Shown here: in pieces, positions 24,268 to 31,677 of the stretch
Layout of the letters: every line of letters starts with the position of its first letter
Numbering within the stretch: position 1 is the stretch's first letter
From: JBDUCV01 sp040003255
GTDB lineage: Bacteria; Actinomycetota; Actinomycetes; Mycobacteriales; Jatrophihabitantaceae
Assembly (NCBI GenBank): GCA_040003255.1
Contig: JBDUCV010000002.1
Coordinates: 1-64,000 of the forward strand
Direction of reading: 5' to 3'
Length of the DNA stretch: 64,000 bases
Translations under genes and position numbers: made by a program
The notes under the pieces: model-generated
The model's database searches: none
The model's input: the letters and a program-made list of their open reading frames with translations, nothing else
Told to the model about the DNA's origin: nothing

Positions 24268-24606
24268 TCAGCCGGGTGGCCAGCTCATCGCCCGGCCGCC
24301 AAGCACGTGGGCATGGACGTGGAACACGCTCTGGCCGGCCTCCGCTCCGGTGTTGAACACGGTGCGGTAATCGGTCAGCCCGAGTTCGTCGGCACTTGCG
24401 GCGACGGCCCGGACTACGGCGATGCTCGCCTCGGTGTCGGCGCAGAGCGCGGCGAGATCCGGGTAATGCACCCGGGGAATGACGAGCACGTGGGTCGGCG
24501 CCTGCGGGTTGAGGTCGGCAAACGTCATCGTCTGCTCGTCCTGCCGGCGGATCGTCGCTGGCACGTCACCCGCGACGATCGAGCAGAACAGACAATCCGC
24601 AGCCAT
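24268..24606 (-). CDS. HIT-family nucleotide hydrolase/transferase
   Basis: This 112-residue protein starts MAADCLFCSIVAGDVPA and has the histidine triad HVHAHVLGG near the C-terminus, the nucleotide-binding active site of HINT-type enzymes that cleave purine nucleotide phosphoramidates. The ATG has TACCCT six bases upstream, a leaderless arrangement. It lies between phoH and rsmE, as in mycobacteria. Confidence 0.93.
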   Translation of the reverse strand: MAADCLFCSIVAGDVPATIRRQDEQTMTFADLNPQAPTHVLVIPRVHYPDLAALCADTEASIAVVRAVAASADELGLTDYRTVFNTGAEAGQSVFHVHAHVLGGRAMSWPPG

Positions 24607-24612
24607 GGACGC

Positions 24613-24618
24613 AGGGTA
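24613..24618 (-). promoter_or_regulatory. -10 box for leaderless HIT gene
   Basis: TACCCT on the minus strand, then six bases, then the ATG at 24606. Confidence 0.55.
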
Positions 24619-24654
24619 TCGGGCGGCGGCCCGGACCAGACCCCGCGGCCGGCG

Positions 24655-24684
24655 AGGTCAGGTCAGGTCAGGTCAGGTCAGGTC
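24655..24684. repeat. six tandem AGGTC pentamers
   Basis: AGGTC is repeated six times without interruption. On the minus strand this is GACCT repeated, and it overlaps the last codons and stop of rsmE, where the first in-frame TGA of the repeat terminates translation. Confidence 0.95.
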
Positions 24685-25397
24685 CAGCGTCCGACACGCG
24701 CCGACAGCACCGCCAGCGCAGCTGCGCCGGCGGTTGACGTGCGCAACACCGGGTCGCCCAGACGCACGGCGCGGGCCGGCCCGAATCCGGCCAGCTCGAC
24801 GTCGGTGATGCCGCCCTCGGGCCCGACGACCAGCGTGATCGTGCCGTTCGACGGCAGCTCGGCGGTGGACAACGCGACTTTCGCGCTCTCGTGCAGCACG
24901 AATGCCGTCGATGCGTCGAGCCGGGCGGCGACCTCGGCAGTGCTGGCCAGCTCGGTGATCACCGGCAGCCAGGCCCGACGGGATTGTTTCGTCGCTTCAC
25001 GGGCGGTGCGTCGCCACCGGTCGAGGGCACGCGTCGCACGCCCGTCGCGCCACTGTGTGACCGAACGGGAGGCAGCCCAGGGCACGATCTCGTCCACGCC
25101 CAGCTCAGTGAGCAACTCGACGGCGAGCTCGGCTCGCTCGCCTTTCGGCAGCGCCTGGACGACGACCAGTCGCGGATCCGGAGAGGATTCATCGCGCCGC
25201 GAAACGACCGCTGCCTCGACCCGGTCGGCTGTCACCGAGCTGACCACGCAGGTCAGCACCGCCCCTTGACCGTCACCGACCAGAACTTGCTCGCCGACTT
25301 CGAGTCGCTTCACCCGCGCGTGGCGCCCCTCGTCGCCGTCCAACACGACCACATCGGTCGACGGCAATTGCTCGACCAGGAACAGGGCAGCGGTCAC
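24678..25397 (-). CDS. rsmE: 16S rRNA m3U1498 methyltransferase
   Basis: RsmE uses SAM to methylate U1498 of 16S rRNA in the assembled 30S subunit. The 239-residue protein has an N-terminal PUA-like domain (DGDEGRHARVKRLEVGEQVLVGDG). The SPOUT knot has VGPEGGITDVELAGFG and LGDPVLRTSTAGAAALAVL. The GTG at 25397 is chosen to follow the dnaJ stop by four bases. The stop falls inside the AGGTC repeat tract. Confidence 0.94.
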   Translation of the reverse strand: MTAALFLVEQLPSTDVVVLDGDEGRHARVKRLEVGEQVLVGDGQGAVLTCVVSSVTADRVEAAVVSRRDESSPDPRLVVVQALPKGERAELAVELLTELGVDEIVPWAASRSVTQWRDGRATRALDRWRRTAREATKQSRRAWLPVITELASTAEVAARLDASTAFVLHESAKVALSTAELPSNGTITLVVGPEGGITDVELAGFGPARAVRLGDPVLRTSTAGAAALAVLSARVGRWT

Positions 25398-25401
25398 CGG
25401 G

Positions 25402-26556
25402 CTAGCGCCCGCCGAAGGCGTCGCGCACCTTGCCGAAGAGCTTTCCCCGTGCCCCGGAGACGGAGACCTCCTCATCGCGTAGGCCAGCCAGTTCGCGCAT
25501 CAGCCTTTCCTGCGCATCGTCGAGTCGAGTCGGGGTCCGGACCTCGACATGCACGTGTAGATCTCCCCGCGTTGTGCTGCGCAGGCGCGGGACGCCCTTG
25601 CCGCGCAGGGTGAGCACCGTCCCGGTCTGGGTGCCGGCGCGGAGGTCCAGCTTTTCCTCACCGTCAAGGGTCGTGAGCACGAGGTCGGTGCCGAGCGCCG
25701 CCGCGGTCATCGGGACGGCGACCGTGCAATGCAGGTCGGCGCCATCACGGGTGAAGACGTCGTCGGCCTGCTCCGACACTTCGACGTACAAGTCGCCCGC
25801 CGGCCCGCCGCCGGGGCCCACTTCGCCCTGGCCGGACAGCCGGATCCGCATGCCGTCCTCGATGCCGGCCGGGACATCGACAGTGACCGTGCGCCGCGCA
25901 CGTACCCGGCCCTCGGTCCCGCAGGTCGGGCATGGCGTCGGGATCTGTTGCCCGGTACCACCGCACGCCGAGCAGGGGCGGGTCGTCATCACCTGGCCCA
26001 GGAACGAGCGCTGCACAGACTGGATTTCACCGGCTCCGCCACACACCTGGCACGTGCGCGGGGAGGTGCCCGGCGCGCAGCCGATGCCGTTACAGGTCTC
26101 GCAGAGGACGGCCGTCTCGACACTCAGTTCGCGGCGCACGCCGAATGCGGCCTCGGTGAGCGTCAACTCGATGCGCAGCAACGCGTCGGCTCCCGCCCGT
26201 ACGCGGCTCCGCGGGCCGCGGCCGCGCCCGCCCCCGCCCGCTCCCGTGCCCCCGAAGAAGGCCTCGAACACGTCACCGAAACCCCCGAACCCGGCGAACG
26301 GATTGCCCGCCGTTCCGGCTCCGCCTGCCGCGGCGAGCGGATCGCCGCCCAGGTCGACGATGCGCCGCTTTTCTGGGTCGGACAGCACCTCGTAGGCCAC
26401 GCTCACCGCCTTGAACCGTTCCTCGGCGGACGGATCGGAATTGACGTCGGGGTGCAGCTCACGCGCCAGCCGTCGGTAGGCACGCTTGATCTCTTCGGCC
26501 GTGGCCTGCCGGGATACTCCGAGCAGCGCGTAGTAGTCACGCGGGGAATCAGCCAC
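25402..26556 (-). CDS. dnaJ: chaperone DnaJ (DnaJ2 type)
   Basis: This Hsp40 co-chaperone stimulates DnaK ATPase. The 384-residue protein has a J domain (YYALLGVSRQATAEEIKRAYRR with HPD in ELHPDVN) and a Gly/Phe-rich linker with AGFGGFGDVFEAFFGG. Four zinc-finger repeats (CETCNGIG, CQVCGGAG, CSACGGTG, CPTCGTEG) and the C-terminal substrate domain follow. The GTG start at 26556 is preceded by a CIRCE operator and a -10 box. It follows hrcA, as in mycobacterial hrcA-dnaJ2. Confidence 0.95.
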   Translation of the reverse strand: MADSPRDYYALLGVSRQATAEEIKRAYRRLARELHPDVNSDPSAEERFKAVSVAYEVLSDPEKRRIVDLGGDPLAAAGGAGTAGNPFAGFGGFGDVFEAFFGGTGAGGGGRGRGPRSRVRAGADALLRIELTLTEAAFGVRRELSVETAVLCETCNGIGCAPGTSPRTCQVCGGAGEIQSVQRSFLGQVMTTRPCSACGGTGQQIPTPCPTCGTEGRVRARRTVTVDVPAGIEDGMRIRLSGQGEVGPGGGPAGDLYVEVSEQADDVFTRDGADLHCTVAVPMTAAALGTDLVLTTLDGEEKLDLRAGTQTGTVLTLRGKGVPRLRSTTRGDLHVHVEVRTPTRLDDAQERLMRELAGLRDEEVSVSGARGKLFGKVRDAFGGR

Positions 26557-26584
26557 GGGTCGTTCTGCTCTCTCTTCTCGGAAA

Positions 26585-26611
26585 CTGGCACTCGCCTGCG
26601 CCGAGTGCCAG
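26585..26611 (-). promoter_or_regulatory. CIRCE operator (HrcA binding site) upstream of dnaJ
   Basis: The sequence is CTGGCACTC, nine bases, GAGTGCCAG: a perfect 9-bp inverted repeat matching the CIRCE consensus (TTAGCACTC-N9-GAGTGCTAA) in its core. It sits about 30 bases before the dnaJ start and directly downstream of a TACACT -10 box, so HrcA binding would cover the transcription start. Confidence 0.9.
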
Positions 26612-26616
26612 AGACC

Positions 26617-26622
26617 AGTGTA
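26617..26622 (-). promoter_or_regulatory. putative dnaJ -10 box
   Basis: TACACT on the minus strand, six bases before the CIRCE element. It predicts a start inside the operator and a leader of about 55 bases. Confidence 0.55.
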
Positions 26623-26637
26623 CGGATCAGCTGGCGC

Positions 26638-27657
26638 TCACCGATCAGCCAGCAGCTCTCCGACGTAGCGCGCCACGGCGGCTACCCGGGCCATGGTGTG
26701 TGCGTAGTCCATTCGTCGCGGGCCGAGCACACCGACCGCGCCGAGCGCTGCACCACGTGCCCCGTAGCCGCTCGTCACCACCGACGTGGACTGCAAGCCC
26801 TCATCGACGTTCTCGTTGCCGATCCGCACGAGGATCTGGGTTGAGGACACCGACTGGTCGAGCAACCGCAGCAGGACGACCTGTTCCTCCAAAGCCTCGA
26901 GGACCGGGCCGATTGCCGGAAAGTCCATGGCTCGGTCGGTGAGGTTCGCGGTGCCACCGAGAACGAGGCGCTCACTGGCCTGTTCGACCAAGGTCTCTAG
27001 CAGCACCGTACTGAGCGTCGCGACCAGGACGCGGAGTTGCGGCGAGACGGTCTGCGGCAACTCGGCAACGATCTCCGGGGTTTCGGCGAGCAGCCGATCA
27101 CGCAGCCGCGCGTTGAGGGTCGTACGCAGGTCGGCGACCGCCTCGTCGGACACGGGCGCGGGCAACTCGATCACCCGCTGCTCGACCCGTCCGGTGTCGG
27201 TGATCAGCACGAGCATCAGCCGGGACGCACTCAGCCCCACGATCTCGACATGCCGTACCCGGCTGCGTGACAGCGATGGGTACTGCACCACGGCGACGTT
27301 GCGGGTCAGCTGGGCAAGTGTGCGTACCGCGCGGTGCAGCACGTCGTCGAGGTCGACCGCGCTGTCGAGAAACGTCTCAATCGCCCGTCGCTCGGCCCCC
27401 GACAGCGGCTTGAGGGACGTCAGCCGGTCGACGAACATCCGATACCCGGCGTCGGTCGGCACCCGTCCGGCGCTGGTGTGCGGCTGGGCGATCAGGCCCT
27501 CCTCCTCCAGCGTCGCCATGTCGTTGCGGATCGTCGCCGGCGAGACGCCCAAGTTGTGCCGCTCGGCGAGTGCCTTGCTGCCGACCGGTTCGCTGGTGGC
27601 GATGAAGTCCTCGACGATTGCCCGCAGCACCTCGAGCTTTCGCTCTTCCACGCTCAT
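26638..27657 (-). CDS. hrcA: heat-inducible transcription repressor HrcA
   Basis: HrcA represses class I heat-shock genes by binding CIRCE. The 339-residue protein has the winged-helix N-terminus (VEERKLEVLRAIVEDFIATSEPVGSKAL, HNLGVSPATIRNDMATLEEEGL) and HTSAGRVPTDAGYRMFVD. The C-terminal domain ends RMDYAHTMARVAAVARYVGELL. GAAGGGG lies upstream of the ATG. A CIRCE site lies downstream, before dnaJ; no perfect CIRCE was seen before hrcA itself. Confidence 0.95.
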   Translation of the reverse strand: MSVEERKLEVLRAIVEDFIATSEPVGSKALAERHNLGVSPATIRNDMATLEEEGLIAQPHTSAGRVPTDAGYRMFVDRLTSLKPLSGAERRAIETFLDSAVDLDDVLHRAVRTLAQLTRNVAVVQYPSLSRSRVRHVEIVGLSASRLMLVLITDTGRVEQRVIELPAPVSDEAVADLRTTLNARLRDRLLAETPEIVAELPQTVSPQLRVLVATLSTVLLETLVEQASERLVLGGTANLTDRAMDFPAIGPVLEALEEQVVLLRLLDQSVSSTQILVRIGNENVDEGLQSTSVVTSGYGARGAALGAVGVLGPRRMDYAHTMARVAAVARYVGELLADR

Positions 27658-27775
27658 CGACCGCTTCGCCCCTTCGTCTGCGTTCAGGTCCTAGTTTACG
27701 GAGTGTTCGCTAGGCTGCCCCGGCCGAACCTGGTCGTGGGCGGCGCAGTTGCGAGCAATTCGGTGGTGAGCAGCG

Positions 27776-28096
27776 GTGATCTTCAAAGGGGTGCACGACG
27801 GGCGCCCATATCCGGATCACGGATTGTCCGCGCGGGACTGGGCGAATGTCGCCCCGCGCCAAGTACGGCTCGACGAGCTGATCACCACGAAGAAGGAGCT
27901 GGCACTGGACAAGTTGCTCGACGACGACTCGACGTTCTATAGCGACCTGTTCCCGCATGCCGTGCTCTGGGACGGCGAAATCTACCTCGAGGACGGGCTG
28001 CACCGGGCTCTGCGCGCCGCCCTGCAGCAGCGGCACGTCCTGCACGTCCGGGTGCTCGATTTGGACGTGGTGTCGCCGAAGGCCACCCGCCGCTAG
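27776..28096 (+). CDS. conserved actinobacterial protein (Rv2375-like)
   Basis: This 106-residue protein reads IFKGVHDGRPYPDHGLSARDW and continues APRQVRLDELITTKKELALDKLLDDDSTFYSDLFPHAVLW and YLEDGLHRALRAALQQRHVLHVRVL. Family resemblance and the position next to hrcA match M. tuberculosis Rv2375. The DGLHRALRAAL segment resembles ParB-like/Srx-type nuclease folds, but I would not assign activity. The start is GTG. It converges with hemW with a three-base gap. Confidence 0.75.
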   Translation: MIFKGVHDGRPYPDHGLSARDWANVAPRQVRLDELITTKKELALDKLLDDDSTFYSDLFPHAVLWDGEIYLEDGLHRALRAALQQRHVLHVRVLDLDVVSPKATRR

Positions 28097-28099
28097 CCG

Positions 28100-29335
28100 T
28101 CAGCAGAGCAGGTCGCGAACGACGGCGTCGGCGAGCAGCCGGCCGCGCTGAGTCAGCACCACCCGCTCACCCTGCCCGGAGGGCCGCTCGACAAGGCCCC
28201 ATGAGTGCAGCTGGGCCAGCTTCGTCCTCGACCGGTCCGACAGGTGGCCGATCGACAGGCCTTCACGCAGCCGGACGCCGAGCATTACCTGTTCGGCGTG
28301 CCGAGCGCGCTCGTCGAGCAGCTCGCGCCCTGCTGCCGGGCTAGCGCCGGCCTCGAGCAGCGCGGTGTAGCGGACCGGGTGTTTGACGTTCCACCAGCGG
28401 ACGCCGCCGACGTGGCTATGCGCGCCCGGCCCCGCACCCCACCAGTTCCCGTCGCGCCAGTACAGCAGGTTGTGCCGGGATTGCGCGGACTGCGACCGCG
28501 CCCAGTTCGACACCTCGTACCACTCGAAGCCGGCCGCCCGCAGCGTCCCGTCGGCCTGGACGTAGCGGTCGGCCAGCGTGTCGTCGTCTGGCGCGGGTAA
28601 CACCCCCTGCGCGACCTGCCGGGCCAGCGCCGTGCCCGGCTCGACCACTAGGGCGTACGCGCTGATATGATCAGGTTCCGCCGCGATCGCGGCATCGAGT
28701 GATGCCTGCCAATCGCCCTCGGTCTCGTGCGGCGCGCCGTAGATGAGGTCGAGATTGATGTGCTCAAAGCCGGCAGCACGCGCCTCTGCCACCGCCTGCT
28801 CCGGGCGGCCTGGCCGGTGTTGACGATCCAACACCTTCAGGACGTGCGGGATGGCCGACTGCATACCGAGCGACACGCGGGTGAACCCCGCTTCACGCAA
28901 CCTTGCGAAGTACGCCGGGGTGACCGACTCGGGATTGGCCTCCGTGGTGATTTCGGCGGCGGGCGTCAACCCGAACAACTCACGAATTTCGGCGACGATC
29001 ACGCCCAGGTGTTCGGCAGGCAGCAGCGTCGGCGTGCCGCCACCGAAAAAGATCGTCGACGCGGGTGGCACGGTCGTGCCGAGCACGTTCCGCGCCAGGC
29101 GCAGCTCGAGCAGCACGGTGTCGGCGTAGCTGCCCCGGCTAACACCCGGCCCGAGCTCGGTCGCGGTGTAGGTGTTGAAGTCGCAGTAGCCGCACCGGGT
29201 CTGGCAGAACGGGACGTGCACGTAGACGCCGAACGGCGCGTCGGCGGCAGTGGCCAGGGCACTGGCTGACAGCCGCCCGTCGGGCGGCGCGGGCTCACCG
29301 GACGGCAGGGCAGCGGGCACGTTGTCCAGTGTCAC
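28100..29335 (-). CDS. hemW: heme chaperone HemW (radical SAM)
   Basis: HemW-like radical SAM proteins, often mis-annotated as HemN, bind and hand over heme. The 411-residue protein has the cluster motif CQTRCGYCDFNTY near residue 44, FFGGGTPTLL, EITTEANPESV, GFTRVSLGMQS and INLDLIYGAPHETEGDW, then the HemW C-terminal wing domain. The CxxxCxxC followed by DF rather than HemN's longer cysteine motif supports HemW. The start GTG at 29335 yields TLDNVPAALPSGEP before the core. Confidence 0.9.
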   Translation of the reverse strand: MTLDNVPAALPSGEPAPPDGRLSASALATAADAPFGVYVHVPFCQTRCGYCDFNTYTATELGPGVSRGSYADTVLLELRLARNVLGTTVPPASTIFFGGGTPTLLPAEHLGVIVAEIRELFGLTPAAEITTEANPESVTPAYFARLREAGFTRVSLGMQSAIPHVLKVLDRQHRPGRPEQAVAEARAAGFEHINLDLIYGAPHETEGDWQASLDAAIAAEPDHISAYALVVEPGTALARQVAQGVLPAPDDDTLADRYVQADGTLRAAGFEWYEVSNWARSQSAQSRHNLLYWRDGNWWGAGPGAHSHVGGVRWWNVKHPVRYTALLEAGASPAAGRELLDERARHAEQVMLGVRLREGLSIGHLSDRSRTKLAQLHSWGLVERPSGQGERVVLTQRGRLLADAVVRDLLC

Positions 29336-29371
29336 CGCTCGGAGTGCCGCGGCCGTGCGCGACCCGCCGGA

Positions 29372-29656
29372 TCACCGGCGGATACGCAGTTGCAGCGGCC
29401 GACGCGAGCCCGCCGAGTCCGCGATCGCCTGGTCGAGCACCGTACGCAACGCCCGCGCATCGGCCGCCGGAGCGGCCGTCGGAACGCTCCATTCGAGGAT
29501 GACGGGTCCTTCGGGCAGCCACGACAAGTCGCGCAGGACATCTGCCAGCCCGTCGAGGTTTGTCGCCGCCCACTTCGGCGCTTCTACGGCTGCGTAGATC
29601 GCGCGAATCGCGTCGCGTTTCGTGCGCGCCCGGGCAACCCGTCGAGGCGCGTTCAC
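29372..29656 (-). CDS. barstar-family ribonuclease inhibitor
   Basis: This 94-residue cytoplasmic protein contains AIYAAVEAPKWAATNLDGLADVLRDLSWL, the barstar pattern (aromatic/NxDxLxDxLxDL) in which acidic residues plug the RNase active site. Its GTG overlaps the stop of the upstream secreted RNase gene (GTGA), so immunity is coupled translationally to the toxin. The core folds should be barstar-like. A cognate pair is inferred from adjacency. Confidence 0.85.
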   Translation of the reverse strand: MNAPRRVARARTKRDAIRAIYAAVEAPKWAATNLDGLADVLRDLSWLPEGPVILEWSVPTAAPAADARALRTVLDQAIADSAGSRRPLQLRIRR

Positions 29657-30117
29657 CGCGTCACGTCCACTGGGACGAACGTCTCGTAATGATCGGGGGT
29701 GTAGTAGTACTGCCCATTCTGGCCGATGATGATTCGCCGCGCCCCGCGATCGGGCGAGCCGGGCGTCCGCACCGTGTACTCGTGGTAATAGCCGCGTTGT
29801 CGGATCGGCAGCCGGCGCTCGAGGTTGGCAAAGACCACCCCGTCCTGCCGGTACGGGAACGGGCCGCCAAGCTCGATCAGGCGCACGGTGTCGGTGACCT
29901 GCGGGGGGAGCGTCGAGAGTGCGACGTTCGCCGAAGAGCTCACCGTTCCGCCCGCTGGCGGCGCGCTGGCGCTCTGCGTCGTCGCCGCCGGCGCGGCGGT
30001 ACCGCGATCGCGCAGGGCGTTGGCGGTGTAGCCGAGGACAAGCACGGCCACCAGCAGTAGCAGCGCGATCTGTGGACGACGTACGCCGCGCAACCAAGGC
30101 CAGGGGCGGCGCACCAC
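29653..30117 (-). CDS. secreted or membrane-anchored barnase/RNase Sa-type ribonuclease
   Basis: This is a 154-residue microbial guanyl-specific ribonuclease. An N-terminal basic region and hydrophobic helix (IALLLLVAVLVLGYTANAL) act as signal or anchor, followed by an Ala/Ser/Thr/Pro linker. The catalytic domain holds FANLERRLPIRQRGYYHEYTV, TPGSPDRGARRIIIG and YYTPDHYETF. The expected catalytic residues are present: Glu113, Arg124, Arg128 and His143. The start is GTG; TACAGT eight bases upstream suggests a nearly leaderless transcript. With barstar downstream it forms a toxin-immunity pair. Confidence 0.9.
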   Translation of the reverse strand: MVRRPWPWLRGVRRPQIALLLLVAVLVLGYTANALRDRGTAAPAATTQSASAPPAGGTVSSSANVALSTLPPQVTDTVRLIELGGPFPYRQDGVVFANLERRLPIRQRGYYHEYTVRTPGSPDRGARRIIIGQNGQYYYTPDHYETFVPVDVTR

Positions 30118-30125
30118 GGTTGATC

Positions 30126-30131
30126 ACTGTA
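30126..30131 (-). promoter_or_regulatory. putative -10 box for the barnase-type gene
   Basis: TACAGT on the minus strand, eight bases before the GTG at 30117. Confidence 0.4.
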
Positions 30132-30147
30132 GGCGCGATGCAGGGCC

Positions 30148-30153
30148 TAGGGT
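30148..30153 (+). promoter_or_regulatory. -10 box for leaderless oxidoreductase gene
   Basis: TAGGGT, six bases, then GTG at 30160. The divergent barnase promoter is 17 bases away. Confidence 0.55.
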
Positions 30154-30159
30154 CGCAAC

Positions 30160-31134
30160 GTGCGAGCTGCGTACGCCACATCAGCGAATCCAGATGATCC
30201 CCTGTCGGCACTGGCGATCGGTGAGCGCCCGGACCCGTCCCCGCCGAGCGGCTGGACCACCGTGCAGGTCAAGGCCGCGAGCCTGAACCACCACGACCTG
30301 TGGACGCTGCGCGGAGTGGGCATCAGCGCCGACCGGTTGCCGATGATTCTCGGCTGCGATGCGGCGGGAATCGACACCGCCACCGGGCAGGAGGTGGTGG
30401 TGCACTCCGTGATTTGCAGTGACGGGTGGGCCGGCGATGAGACGCTCGACCCAGGACGCTCGCTACTTTCCGAGAAGCACCAGGGCACCTTCGCTGAGCA
30501 GGTCATCGTCCCGTCGGCGAACGTGGTCGCCAAGCCGACCGAATTGAGTTTTGCCGAAGCTGGCTGCCTATCGACTGCCTGGCTGACCGCCTACCGAATG
30601 CTGTTCGTGAACTCGGGGCTGCGCCCTGGACAGACGATGCTGGTCCAGGGCGCGTCCGGCGGCGTCGCGAGCGCGTGCATCGCGATGGGGCAGGCAGCGG
30701 GATACCAGGTTTGGGCCACCGCGCGCAACGAAGCCAAACAGGCGGCCGCGCTCGACCTGGGCGCACACCAGGCGTTCGCGTCCGGTGCGCGACTGCCCGA
30801 GCGCGTCGATGTCGTCTTCGAGACCGTAGGCGAGGCCACCTGGGGTCACTCGCTGCGCTCGCTGAAGCCGGGCGGACGAATCGTGGTCTGCGGGTCCACG
30901 TCCGGGCCGAACCCTCCAGCGGAGCTCAACCGAATATTTTTCCTGCAGCTGTCGGTAGTCGGTTCGACGATGGGCACGCGGGCCGAGCTGGCCGACCTGC
31001 TCGGGTTCTTGGTTGGTATCGGGCTGCGGCCGCGGATCGATCGGGTGCTGCCGCTCGAATCCGCGGCTGAGGGCTTGGCCGCCATGGCGGCCGGCGAACT
31101 GGTCGGCAAGATCGTCTTGGAGGTCCCGGCGTGA
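30160..31134 (+). CDS. MDR-family NAD(P)-dependent quinone/alcohol oxidoreductase
   Basis: This 324-residue medium-chain dehydrogenase/reductase has the catalytic domain at the N-terminus (VKAASLNHHDLWTLRGVG, ILGCDAAGID). The Rossmann domain has LVQGASGGVASACIAMGQAAG and VFETVGEATWGHSLRSLKPGGRIVVCG. The four-cysteine structural zinc loop is absent, which points to the quinone oxidoreductase side of the family. The GTG start is supported by a leaderless -10 box. The substrate is unknown. Confidence 0.88.
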   Translation: MRAAYATSANPDDPLSALAIGERPDPSPPSGWTTVQVKAASLNHHDLWTLRGVGISADRLPMILGCDAAGIDTATGQEVVVHSVICSDGWAGDETLDPGRSLLSEKHQGTFAEQVIVPSANVVAKPTELSFAEAGCLSTAWLTAYRMLFVNSGLRPGQTMLVQGASGGVASACIAMGQAAGYQVWATARNEAKQAAALDLGAHQAFASGARLPERVDVVFETVGEATWGHSLRSLKPGGRIVVCGSTSGPNPPAELNRIFFLQLSVVGSTMGTRAELADLLGFLVGIGLRPRIDRVLPLESAAEGLAAMAAGELVGKIVLEVPA

Positions 31135-31163
31135 CTTCGGTCGCGCTAGCTGCCCCGGGCGGA

Positions 31164-31676
31164 TCAGCCGAACGGGAAACGCTGGTGCACCTGCCACCGA
31201 CCTGCTCGACTGGCCATCAGCGTCAGGGCCGCCACCGTCGCGGACAACGGCAACTGCCGCTCGATGCGATCGACAGCTTGCTGCACTTCGGCCGGGCCGA
31301 GACCCCGCGCGACCGTGAGATGCGGGATCGTCTCGGACCCGAACTCCCCGCCGTACGGCGGATAGGTTGGCCACCGGTTGACGACCGCAGCGGACAGCTC
31401 CCGCACCACCCCGGCCGGTTCGGGAGCCAACCACAGGACCTCGGGGAACCTGCCCACCTCGGCAAGTGTCAGCTGCACGGGCTCGTGGGCTGCGGCCAAT
31501 TCGCTCAGCGCGCGACAGTCCTGCTCCGTCAGCACCGGTAGTGGGACGAAGGGGTACAGCACGGTGACGTGTGCGGGCATCCGCCCGGCGATGGCCACCG
31601 GGTCATGCCAGGCGCTGACGATTGGCTCGGCCTCGGGAACGATCAGCGCCAAACCGGTCAGGCCGTCTTGGAGCAC
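31164..31676 (-). CDS. 2'-5' RNA ligase/2H phosphoesterase-like protein
   Basis: This 170-residue protein has two H-x-T motifs, HVTVLYPF near residue 36 and HLTVARGL near residue 119, the paired catalytic histidines of the 2H phosphoesterase superfamily (2'-5' RNA ligase and cyclic phosphodiesterase). LTGLALIVPEAEPIV at the start and PPYGGEFGSETIPHLTVARG fit this fold. The GTG is one base after the lepA stop, so it is co-transcribed. The substrate is not known. Confidence 0.85.
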   Translation of the reverse strand: MLQDGLTGLALIVPEAEPIVSAWHDPVAIAGRMPAHVTVLYPFVPLPVLTEQDCRALSELAAAHEPVQLTLAEVGRFPEVLWLAPEPAGVVRELSAAVVNRWPTYPPYGGEFGSETIPHLTVARGLGPAEVQQAVDRIERQLPLSATVAALTLMASRAGRWQVHQRFPFG

Positions 31677-31677
31677 G

